Assembly (NCBI GenBank): GCA_019313105.1
Contig: JAFDBW010000191.1
Span: forward strand, 1 to 5,660
Direction of reading: 5' to 3'
DNA: 5,660 nucleotides
Origin: Deltaproteobacteria bacterium
Lineage (GTDB): Bacteria; Desulfobacterota; Desulfuromonadia; Desulfuromonadales; BM103
Under the pieces are notes generated by a model that was not told the origin of the DNA, did no database searches, and saw nothing but the letters and a program-made list of their open reading frames with translations. Position 1 is the first letter of the stretch; each line of letters opens with the position of its first letter. Made by a program: the position numbers and the translations under genes. Below, in pieces: positions 1 to 4,890 of the stretch.

Positions 1-635
1 GCGTCGAGGGCAATACAAATCCCGTCAACCGGCGCATTCTTGTGACAGGTCTGGTCAAGATGCTCCTTCTGGTGACGGCAGAAGCATATCCCCGCTGCGC
101 CGAATTCGGCGTTGCGGATAATCTGCCGGGCGTCCTCCCAGCTGGTGATTTTCGATGTGACCGGCACTTTGTCCTCGTAAGTGAGAGCGCGGGTCAGCTG
201 GGTCGGGGAACCGAAGAACTCTTCTGCCTGCCCCGGCCGAACTTCGTGGAGGTATTCGTGCATCAGGCGGGCCACCTCGGCCATCGGCAGGTCGGTACGC
301 TTCTTCATGAAGGTGAACTCGAAGAAGCCGATCAGTCCGGGCATCAGCATCCAATAGGTTGAGTCACCACAAGGGGTGTCGACCACCAGTCCCTTGTCAG
401 CCATTTGCTCGAGTTTTGGCAGCAGCTCGGCAACCGGAATCCCGGTGATGCCCGACAGCTCGTCCGCGGTTGCTTCCGAGAGCGGGAACCTGGCGGCAAG
501 GGAAGCTTCCTCTTCGCTAAAGAGCAGTGCCAGGATTTCACGCAGCTTCTGGTTGTCGACAAGACCGACCGGGTAACGGTTTAGCCGGTCGATCAGGGGG
601 ACCAGATGCGCTTTGCCGGATATCAGGTGGCCCAT
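1..635 (-). CDS. 4Fe-4S cluster protein with N-terminal winged-helix-like region (partial, C-terminus outside window)
   Basis: The reading frame is open for 211 codons and runs off the left edge. Residues about 30-95 look like a helical, winged-helix-type region; residues about 96-180 are a helical middle part. A Cys-rich segment follows with C184, C186, C197 and C207 (C-x-C-R-H ... C ... C). I recognise the arrangement from deltaproteobacterial '4Fe-4S binding' proteins, which start with MGH, are roughly twice this long and end in a CxxCxxC ferredoxin domain; that end is not visible here. The partner and the reaction are unknown, and an electron-transfer or redox-sensing role is inferred. 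An ATG at 641 lies two codons upstream, but a GGAGG sits only one base before it. The same GGAGG is 7 bases from the ATG at 635, so I chose 635. It is divergent from the FKBP gene. Family assignment is fairly secure; function is not. Confidence 0.8.
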   Translation of the reverse strand, partial: MGHLISGKAHLVPLIDRLNRYPVGLVDNQKLREILALLFSEEEASLAARFPLSEATADELSGITGIPVAELLPKLEQMADKGLVVDTPCGDSTYWMLMPGLIGFFEFTFMKKRTDLPMAEVARLMHEYLHEVRPGQAEEFFGSPTQLTRALTYEDKVPVTSKITSWEDARQIIRNAEFGAAGICFCRHQKEHLDQTCHKNAPVDGICIALD

Positions 636-666
636 CGGCATGCCTCCACATTTCTGTCAGTTTTAC

Positions 667-675
667 ATTCTAACA
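667..675 (-). promoter_or_regulatory. Candidate extended -10 promoter for the 4Fe-4S gene
   Basis: Read on the minus strand, TAGAAT (672 to 667) matches the sigma70 -10 box at 5 of 6 positions. It is preceded by TG plus one base (675-673), the extended -10 motif. No good -35 box is seen at 16-18 bases. Transcription would start near 660, leaving a leader of about 25 bases. Prediction from motif only. Confidence 0.4.
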
Positions 676-742
676 CAGAGAGGGCCGGTGTGATATGACG
701 TGGTCTTGCGGTCGGGGTACCCTATGACATGCTTCCTTTTTG

Positions 743-754
743 ATTCACATGAAT
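743..754. repeat. Short dyad ATTCA-CA-TGAAT in the divergent promoter region
   Basis: Perfect 5-base arms around a 2-base centre, touching the candidate -35 box (754-759) of the FKBP gene. It could be a regulator site, but so short a palindrome may be chance. Confidence 0.25.
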
Positions 755-783
755 TGACTCAAAAAAAATGCTGGAATTGCAAT
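754..783 (+). promoter_or_regulatory. Candidate sigma70 promoter for the FKBP gene
   Basis: TTGACT at 754-759 matches the -35 consensus at 5 of 6 positions. TGCAAT at 778-783 matches the -10 box at 4 of 6, with an 18-base spacer rich in A. The predicted start near 790 gives a leader of about 60 bases. The -10 lies inside the dyad at 773-789, so a bound protein there would block it. Confidence 0.35.
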
Positions 784-789
784 AATTCC
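773..789. repeat. Inverted repeat GGAATT-N5-AATTCC, operator-like
   Basis: Perfect 6-base arms (773-778 and 784-789) around a 5-base centre GCAAT. It overlaps the candidate -10 box and start site of the FKBP promoter, the usual place for a repressor operator. No regulator is identified. Confidence 0.4.
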
Positions 790-851
790 TTCACAGGGGG
801 TCCGATGGTATGTTAGTCAAGGGCAAAGATTGCAGCAAAAAAGGAGAAAAT

Positions 852-1283
852 ATGACAGAAAATGCAGAGAACAAAACCGCCAAGGTCCATTACACTGGCA
901 CCCTGGCAGACGGGACGGTATTTGATTCTTCACGTGAACGCGACCCGTTTGAATTCATAGTTGGTGTCGGCCAGGTGATCAAGGGCTTTGATGATGCAGT
1001 TGTTGATATGGCCGTCGGTGACACCAAAACGGTGACGGTGCCTTCTGATGAAGCTTACGGGCCTCATTTCACGGAACGTGTGATCGAAGTTGATCACGGA
1101 CAGTTCGCCGAGGGCGTTATCCCGGAAGTCGGTATGCAGTTGCAGTCCGATGGCGGCGAAGCTCAGCAGCCGATGGTTGTGACCGTCACCGAAGTGACGG
1201 AAGACAAAGTTATCCTCGATGCCAACCATCCTCTGGCAGGACAGGATCTGACCTTCGAGATCGAATTGTTGGAGCTGGTCTGA
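852..1283 (+). CDS. FKBP-type peptidyl-prolyl cis-trans isomerase, SlyD-like without His-rich tail
   Basis: A 143-residue protein. FKBP enzymes turn the peptide bond before proline and act as folding helpers; SlyD-type members add a chaperone 'insert in flap' domain. The FKBP core is seen as V12-H-Y-T-G-T-L18, D20-G-T-V-F-D-S26, the V42-I-K-G-F-D47 active-site strand, and A68-Y-G70. The insert spans about residues 71-120, followed by the SlyD signature N125-H-P-L-A-G130 and a closing strand ending ELLELV. E. coli SlyD carries a long Cys/His-rich metal-binding tail used in hydrogenase nickel delivery; this protein stops at residue 143 and has no cysteine, so that role is not supported. No signal peptide is seen, so it is cytoplasmic. 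An in-frame ATG at 810 exists, but AAGGAG at 841-846 is placed 5 bases before the ATG at 852. Transcribed alone, ended by the hairpin at 1314-1345. Confidence 0.95.
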   Translation: MTENAENKTAKVHYTGTLADGTVFDSSRERDPFEFIVGVGQVIKGFDDAVVDMAVGDTKTVTVPSDEAYGPHFTERVIEVDHGQFAEGVIPEVGMQLQSDGGEAQQPMVVTVTEVTEDKVILDANHPLAGQDLTFEIELLELV

Positions 1284-1313
1284 CCGGTCGTTGGTAGAAA
1301 ATGTGTGTTGTGA

Positions 1314-1345
1314 AAAGGGACGGACGGAAAACTGTCCGTCCCTTT
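1314..1345. terminator. Rho-independent terminator, bidirectional
   Basis: A perfect 12-base inverted repeat (AAAGGGACGGAC at 1314-1325 with its complement at 1334-1345) and an 8-base loop, followed by a T-rich stretch (TTTATCTTT). A run of A on the other side makes it usable on the minus strand. It sits between the ends of the convergent FKBP and AsmA-like genes and probably serves both. Confidence 0.9.
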
Positions 1346-1378
1346 ATCTTTGACTGGCCTCAGGCCTATCATATTAAA

Positions 1379-2125
1379 TCAGTAACCAAGCACGCCTTTC
1401 AACTTGTCACCGACCTTGTCTTTTTCAGCATCCAGGCGCTTGTTAACTTCCCCTTCGAGCTGCGCCTTGTACTGGTCGATGCCCTTTTTCTTGATCTCGG
1501 CCAGCGCCCGGTCGGTCAGGACCTTGAGCGCCTGACTGGCGATCTGCGATGGCGTGGCACCCGTCTTGCCGCCCAAATCGTTCATCTGGATGTTCGGCAG
1601 CTTCAGTTCGTAGTCCTTGTCCGTTGGTGCGACCCTGGCGTAGATGTTTCCGCCAGAGTAAATTAACTTACGGATTATCAGCTTCGGTTCCGAACCACCG
1701 CTTTTAGCGGAAGAGGATGACGAAGAAGTTGAGGCGCCCGACTGCAGGTTGCTTTTCAACTTGTCGAGGTTGTTCTGGCCTTTTTCATTGAGTTCAAAGA
1801 AGACTTCCGGCGCCCGGATGGTGATGTGTTCAATCACCGGAACATCCTCGGACAGCGACTTGAGGTCAATCTGGGTTGCGATCTCGCCAAGAGAGAATGC
1901 GTTGGGTGTAGCGAAACCATTGGGGTTGCCAATCGTCAGCCCGCGAATTGCCCCGGAGCCATCCTGCAAAACGATTTTTACATTATCGACCCGAACCGAC
2001 GTCTGGGTTGCCTCCGAGCCGTAGGTTTCAATCGCCGATTTGACCAGACTGTCAAGGTTGGAGAGCAGGGAGTAGACGCCGAAGCCGATTGTGATCAGCA
2101 GGACCAGGATTGCACCTATGAACAA
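1379..2125 (-). CDS. Membrane-anchored AsmA-like protein, probably frameshifted at its 5' end
   Basis: The open frame gives 248 residues from a TTG at 2125. Residues 2-22 are hydrophobic, a membrane anchor or signal. Residues about 28-127 resemble the N-terminal part of AsmA/TamB-like periplasmic proteins: a YGSEAT segment, then V-R-V-D-N-V-K (44-50), GLTIGNPNGF (62-71) and S-L-G-E-I (78-82). A Ser-rich linker follows (132-139, six serines in a row), then a second beta-rich part (147-185) and a charged helical tail (about 195-245). AsmA-like proteins are linked to envelope lipid transport; here that is only inferred. The start is odd. GGAGG at 2146-2142 is 6 bases before an ATG at 2135, yet that ATG reads 27 codons to a stop because six A follow it. 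With five A it would give M-K-K-L-F-I-G-A and run straight into this frame. The TTG at 2125 has no ribosome binding site of its own. The intended gene is therefore probably 1379-2135. Confidence 0.75.
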   Translation of the reverse strand: MFIGAILVLLITIGFGVYSLLSNLDSLVKSAIETYGSEATQTSVRVDNVKIVLQDGSGAIRGLTIGNPNGFATPNAFSLGEIATQIDLKSLSEDVPVIEHITIRAPEVFFELNEKGQNNLDKLKSNLQSGASTSSSSSSAKSGGSEPKLIIRKLIYSGGNIYARVAPTDKDYELKLPNIQMNDLGGKTGATPSQIASQALKVLTDRALAEIKKKGIDQYKAQLEGEVNKRLDAEKDKVGDKLKGVLGY

Positions 2126-2141
2126 CTTTTTTCATAACGGG

Positions 2142-2146
2142 CCTCC
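2142..2146 (-). promoter_or_regulatory. Ribosome binding site GGAGG for the out-of-frame ATG at 2135
   Basis: Minus-strand GGAGG with a 6-base spacer to ATG 2135-2133. The site is strong and well spaced, so it shows where translation should begin. That start is not in frame with the 248-residue coding frame, which is the main evidence for a one-base slip in the A run at 2132-2127. Confidence 0.75.
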
Positions 2147-2191
2147 CTTTTCGTGGCGGGTTCAGTCACTGTTCATAGACGTGCTACGAAC

Positions 2192-2200
2192 ATTTTATCA
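2192..2200 (-). promoter_or_regulatory. Candidate extended -10 promoter for the AsmA-like gene
   Basis: Minus-strand TGA-TAAAAT (2200 to 2192): an extended -10 with 5 of 6 matches in the hexamer. No convincing -35 box. The predicted start near 2185 gives a leader of about 50 bases. Confidence 0.35.
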
Positions 2201-2311
2201 GGTTCCTGTCGGTATGGAATTGAGGCAAAGGTCGTTGCTGCAGTCGCAGGTCATTGGAGACGCTGGTTTACAGTGGTAGTTACCTTGAAGAGTCCCGGTA
2301 CGGCATCACTC

Positions 2312-2524
2312 TCAGCCCTGCCAGAGCGTCCAGGCCAGACCATTTTTGCCGGTGCTGCGGGTGAATTTGGCATGACACGTCATGCACAGGTAATCCTGCT
2401 CTTCGAAGCCGCGGGGGTTGACTCCTTTGAAGATGCGGGCCTCGTCAACCTTAATCAGATATTGATGGGGGTTGCCACGCCGGGTTTTCTTTGATTGTTC
2501 TTCGCACAGACTACAGGTTTCCAT
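2312..2524 (-). CDS. Small protein with two CxxC motifs (70 aa), putative metal-binding
   Basis: A 70-residue protein with C4-x-x-C7 at the very start and C47-x-x-C50-H51 later, separated by a charged, helical-looking middle. Four cysteines in two pairs 40 apart suggest a zinc-ribbon or rubredoxin-like site. CMTCH also fits the heme-attachment pattern CxxCH, but there is no signal peptide, so a c-type cytochrome is unlikely. The frame stays open up to 2653. I chose the ATG at 2524 because the residues upstream look non-coding and because the CxxC pair follows at once; only a weak purine-rich AAGAGAG precedes it. It lies 178 bases downstream of another small Cys-rich gene on the same strand. 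I do not know its function; similar small hypothetical proteins occur in Desulfuromonadales, by recollection only. Confidence 0.7.
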   Translation of the reverse strand: METCSLCEEQSKKTRRGNPHQYLIKVDEARIFKGVNPRGFEEQDYLCMTCHAKFTRSTGKNGLAWTLWQG

Positions 2525-2702
2525 AATACTCTCTTTTCCGGTTGAGGGGAGGGGATGCATGGCCATCTGGTGTCGCTGCAATGTCCTCACGGATGTATCT
2601 CTATCGTACACTTTTCCTTGTAACAAAGATAGTTGCGTACATATCGGGGGCACAGAATGTGATGTGTTCTCAATCTGTTTTGCACTGATCCGGGTCGAAA
2701 AT

Positions 2703-2897
2703 TTAGATTTTTATAAACGGGCTAGGGTTGCAGAGATTCTGGGCGTGCTTGGCAACGGCGTTGCAATTCAGGCAGGTGTGGCCGGGGTCCTGCATCAAGT
2801 CCTTGAATTCTTCCTCCCGCCCCTGTTTCCTTAACTCGCAGAGATGATGCCAATGTCCTTCGGGATCTTTACAATCGGTTTTTATGGATTCAGACAT
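2703..2897 (-). CDS. Small Cys/His-rich protein (64 aa), putative metal-binding
   Basis: A 64-residue protein with five cysteines (C9, C20, C42, C45, C56) and five histidines (H15, H17, H18, H40, H51). The conserved-looking blocks are E13-G-H-W-H-H-L-C20 and H40-T-C-L-N-C45. The charged middle (residues 21-36) looks helical. The pattern suggests a zinc or other metal site in the cytoplasm; there is no signal peptide. The start at 2897 is well supported by GGAGG 4 bases upstream, and a perfect extended -10 promoter lies 36-44 bases upstream. It could be co-transcribed with the 70-residue CxxC protein and the AsmA-like gene, but the gaps of about 178 and 176-186 bases leave room for separate promoters. 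Function unknown. Confidence 0.8.
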   Translation of the reverse strand: MSESIKTDCKDPEGHWHHLCELRKQGREEEFKDLMQDPGHTCLNCNAVAKHAQNLCNPSPFIKI

Positions 2898-2932
2898 ATT
2901 GCCTCCGGGTATATGGGCTATTGTTTCAGGCC

Positions 2933-2941
2933 ATTATAACA
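2933..2941 (-). promoter_or_regulatory. Extended -10 promoter for the 64-aa Cys/His-rich protein gene
   Basis: Minus-strand TGT-TATAAT (2941 to 2933): a perfect -10 hexamer with the TG extension. The -35 region is poor, as is usual when the extended motif is present. The predicted start is near 2926, leaving a leader of about 28 bases that contains the GGAGG site. Confidence 0.6.
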
Positions 2942-2967
2942 TTTCTTCTGCGTTCTTGAGGTGGCCG

Positions 2968-3189
2968 ATGACAATCGCAGGGCTGAAGATGGAACATGCA
3001 AAATGGTGCTCCCGATGTTCAGGTTCTATTGACCGCGGGCCCACTCCGCATTCACCAACGGATTGTCCTCGTAGCCAAGCTCTTGCCAGTTCATTCGGCC
3101 TTGGTCGCCGTGACCGCGAAGTGGCACTGCCATTGACTTTGGCTAACAATAGCATGGCTGAGGAGATATTAAAGCAAATGGCAATGTAA
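2968..3189 (+). CDS. Doubtful small ORF (73 aa) with a CxxC motif
   Basis: A frame of 73 codons begins at ATG 2968 with GAGG 6 bases upstream. It encodes a protein with W13-C-S-R-C17 and a third cysteine at 33, rich in Ser, Arg and Pro, with a helical-looking end. It resembles no family I know. The minus strand is also open over nearly the same stretch, and its start overlaps the promoter region of the 64-residue gene on the other strand. It may well be chance; it is listed because a CxxC fits the neighbouring small proteins. Confidence 0.25.
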   Translation: MTIAGLKMEHAKWCSRCSGSIDRGPTPHSPTDCPRSQALASSFGLGRRDREVALPLTLANNSMAEEILKQMAM

Positions 3190-3393
3190 TTTTTCGAGTA
3201 TTTGCTTTACTGTTGAAAACGACCCCGGCGCAATGCGCTCCTTTTCAGTCACAGTGTTGTAAATGATGTCCTGTAAGGGTTGTCGTAACTCAACTGGAAT
3301 TAACCAGAAGGCTACATTGACGTTGTATTATTCCGATACCCGTGGTAACTTGGCCAATCATAAACGTTTGTGCAGAGTTAGTTTGTCGGACAA

Positions 3394-3408
3394 GATTAAT
3401 AGTTAATC
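3394..3408. repeat. Inverted repeat GATTAA-TAG-TTAATC, operator-like
   Basis: Perfect 6-base arms around a 3-base centre. A third GATTAA follows at 3415-3420 in direct orientation, and a second small dyad, TTGTC-G-GACAA, lies just upstream at 3383-3393. The cluster sits directly before the hairpin at 3422-3459, in the likely control region of the cold shock gene. Confidence 0.4.
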
Positions 3409-3421
3409 AGTCACGATTAAG

Positions 3422-3459
3422 CCACGCAGACCTCTTTCGGTTGTGTGGTTTTTTATTTT
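3422..3459 (+). terminator. Terminator-like hairpin in the cold shock gene leader
   Basis: CCACGCAGACC (3422-3432) pairs with GGTTGTGTGG (3439-3448) through ten pairs, two of them G-U, with one bulged A and a 6-base loop. It is followed by six T, an A and four T. This looks like an intrinsic terminator about 60 bases before the cold shock start codon, with no clear gene in front. It may end a small upstream transcript or act as an attenuator in the leader. Confidence 0.6.
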
Positions 3460-3490
3460 AAACAGATTTTGTTTGCACACAAAGCAGAGC

Positions 3491-3503
3491 GCCCATAAAG
3501 GGC
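3491..3503 (+). promoter_or_regulatory. Small leader stem just before the cold shock gene ribosome binding site
   Basis: GCCC (3491-3494) and GGGC (3500-3503) can form a 4-pair hairpin with a 5-base loop. It ends 4 bases before the AGGAG at 3508. It is short and could be chance, but it is the kind of structure that affects ribosome access at low temperature. Confidence 0.25.
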
Positions 3504-3520
3504 AATCAGGAGATACAACA

Positions 3521-3721
3521 ATGGCACAAGGTACAGTGAAATGGTTTAACGACGCAAAAGGTTTTGGTTTTATTGAACAGGACAATGGGCCGGATGTATT
3601 TGTTCATTTTTCCGAAATACAAGGCACTGGATTCAAATCTCTTGCCGAGGGAGACAGTGTGACTTTTGACGTTACGCAGGGCCCAAAAGGCGCTCAGTCG
3701 GCTAACGTGTACAGAGTTTAG
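3521..3721 (+). CDS. Cold shock protein, CspA family (66 aa)
   Basis: A full-length single cold shock domain of 66 residues. These small five-stranded beta-barrel proteins bind single-stranded RNA and DNA, melt RNA secondary structure and keep messages translatable, often after a temperature drop; many family members are constitutive. The RNP1 motif is K13-G-F-G-F-I18 and the RNP2 motif V26-F-V-H-F30. W8, F15, F17, F27, H29 and F30 form the usual nucleic-acid-binding face. The start is set by AGGAG at 3508-3512, 8 bases before the ATG. The leader contains a terminator-like hairpin (3422-3459) and a small GCCC/GGGC stem (3491-3503) just before the ribosome binding site, so control at the RNA level is possible. 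It stands alone, with two terminators behind it and a convergent peptidase operon beyond. Confidence 0.97.
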   Translation: MAQGTVKWFNDAKGFGFIEQDNGPDVFVHFSEIQGTGFKSLAEGDSVTFDVTQGPKGAQSANVYRV

Positions 3722-3735
3722 CTCTTTTATTGCAC

Positions 3736-3765
3736 AAAAACCCCGAGAAACTCGGTGAGGTTTTT
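3736..3765 (+). terminator. Rho-independent terminator of the cold shock gene
   Basis: The inner stem CCGAG/CTCGG (3743-3747 with 3751-3755) has a 3-base loop. The outer stem AAAAACC/GGTTTTT (3736-3742 with 3759-3765) is separated from it by a 3-base bulge, and the hairpin ends in five T. It begins 15 bases after the stop codon. Confidence 0.8.
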
Positions 3766-3794
3766 GGAGCAAAAATGCGAGGCTTCTGTTCTTG

Positions 3795-3833
3795 AAAAAG
3801 GCCACCGGGGCAACAAACCTGGTGGCCTTTTTT
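3795..3833. terminator. Strong bidirectional terminator between convergent genes
   Basis: A 12-base perfect stem AAAAAGGCCACC (3795-3806) with its complement at 3821-3832, extended by three more pairs, with T runs on the far side of both strands. It backs up the cold shock terminator and probably also ends the minus-strand peptidase operon, whose stop codon is at 3892. Confidence 0.9.
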
Positions 3834-3891
3834 ATGAATTAAATACGTCTGTCCATAACAAGCCCGGTTACCTCTCCCCCTATTGCCAAGA

Positions 3892-4890
3892 TCAGTCCGT
3901 CGTCATTAGCTTTATTTCCTCTAAGGTTTGGACAAAAGTATCATGAAAAGGGCCGCCAAGATCTACCGCACGCTGTGCTGCAGTCAGGGCTTCCTGCCGT
4001 TTGCCTTGTTCCGCCAAGACGTGGGCCCAGTTGTTAAACGGCATACCGTTTTCCGGTTGAACCAGAGTCGCCTGGTAGAAAGCCTCGGCGGCGGAGTCAA
4101 GATCATGAAGATTGTATAAGCTGTTGCCAAGGCCCATCCAGGCGACAAAACTTTCCTCCCATCGTTCCAAGGCGGTGGCATAACCGATTGCAGATGCCGG
4201 CCACTGCCCGACATTTTCCAAACCCGCAACGGCAGTAAGCCATTCATCTTCCTCGGCAACTTCCGGCAACCGATCTGGAGGCAGGACCAAAAGTCCCCAG
4301 TATTCGCCACGTCGCCAAATATTCTTGAAAGTCCATGAACTTAAAATCTGATTGGCAATCAGTCCTGAATGAAGGATTACTTCTTCCTTGCCTTGGTCAT
4401 AACCTATCACCACTGCGTAATGCCATTGCGGAAACCAAGAGAAACCAAGATTAACCAGTACAATAACCGGATGCCCGGCAGAAATCTCAGCCATCAGAGA
4501 CTCGATGCCTGTAATGGTGTATGCAACGCGACCATGCCTTCGCGCAGATCCAATCAGCGAACTCTGCAGGCTGCCTTCGAGGCCGGGAGTATAGACCTCT
4601 GCAGATAAGTCAGATGGTTGCAAGTCCACCCCGCTCCAGTTCAGAACCATGGCAAGGGCTGCCGGACCGCATTGCAATTCCTTTTGGGCAAAAAAAGGCA
4701 CATCGACAACCATGGCTTTAGATGGCCTTTCGGCAACCTGAGATAAGTAGCCGGATCTCGATAAGCTGCATCCAGTCAGCATGACACTCAGCGCTAAACA
4801 CAACAGGCCGGCAATCATCCGACTGCCGACCTGATCCAAAACCGTATCTATTTTGCGTTTAACGTTGAGGATTAACAAATGAGAAAACAT
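3892..4890 (-). CDS. PA2778-family C39-like cysteine peptidase, lipoprotein with TPR repeats
   Basis: A 332-residue protein. A lipoprotein signal (about residues 25-40) ends in the lipobox L38-T-G-C41; serine after the cysteine suggests sorting to the outer membrane. The peptidase domain covers about 60-205. Q69 and the nucleophile C74 lie in Q-K-E-L-Q-C-G-P-A-A, and H157 in W-H-Y-A-V-V-I-G-Y-D. The usual Asp-Pro after the histidine strand is replaced by H174-S-G. A TPR-type helical region follows (about 230-325). C39 peptidases usually cut after double glycine within ABC exporters; this one has no transporter and should work in the periplasm. I recognise the family as PA2778, found next to PA2779-type genes, as here. 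The ATG at 4890 overlaps the upstream gene by 32 bases and has only a weak ribosome binding site, which suggests translational coupling. An ATG at 4818 would also keep the lipobox but loses the basic start of the signal. Confidence 0.88.
   Translation of the reverse strand: MFSHLLILNVKRKIDTVLDQVGSRMIAGLLCLALSVMLTGCSLSRSGYLSQVAERPSKAMVVDVPFFAQKELQCGPAALAMVLNWSGVDLQPSDLSAEVYTPGLEGSLQSSLIGSARRHGRVAYTITGIESLMAEISAGHPVIVLVNLGFSWFPQWHYAVVIGYDQGKEEVILHSGLIANQILSSWTFKNIWRRGEYWGLLVLPPDRLPEVAEEDEWLTAVAGLENVGQWPASAIGYATALERWEESFVAWMGLGNSLYNLHDLDSAAEAFYQATLVQPENGMPFNNWAHVLAEQGKRQEALTAAQRAVDLGGPFHDTFVQTLEEIKLMTTD

Larger units (their letters stand above)
2898..3520. other. Long intergenic region between the 64-aa gene and the cold shock gene
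   Basis: About 620 bases with no secure gene. The left end holds the promoter of the minus-strand 64-residue gene and the doubtful plus-strand frame at 2968-3189. From 3190 to about 3380 I see no reading frame, repeat or clear promoter. The right end (3383-3520) holds two dyads, a terminator-like hairpin and the leader of the cold shock gene. A small RNA ending at the hairpin near 3459 is possible. Confidence 0.5.

Noticed and set aside
42..362. Plus-strand open frame of 106 codons
   Set aside because: It lies antisense to the recognisable 4Fe-4S protein and its translation looks like no protein.
771..786. sigma54 promoter (TGGAATTGCA)
   Set aside because: The required GG and GC are not 10 bases apart.
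810..851. Longer N-terminus for the FKBP protein from ATG 810
   Set aside because: The added 14 residues do not fit the family and AAGGAG is ideally placed before the ATG at 852.
2453..2524. CMTCH in the 70-residue protein as a c-type heme site
   Set aside because: There is no signal peptide for export, and a second CxxC pair points to a metal ribbon instead.
2525..2653. N-terminal extension of the 70-residue CxxC protein
   Set aside because: The added sequence looks non-coding and the CxxC pair sits right after the inner ATG.
3443..3520. N-terminal extension of the cold shock protein from an upstream GTG
   Set aside because: It would start within the terminator hairpin, and the family is 66-70 residues from MAxGTVKWF.
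4431..4450. Tandem 10-base repeat GAAACCAAGA inside the peptidase gene
   Set aside because: It encodes ordinary peptidase sequence before the catalytic histidine; 10 is not a multiple of three, so it is not a peptide repeat. Probably chance.
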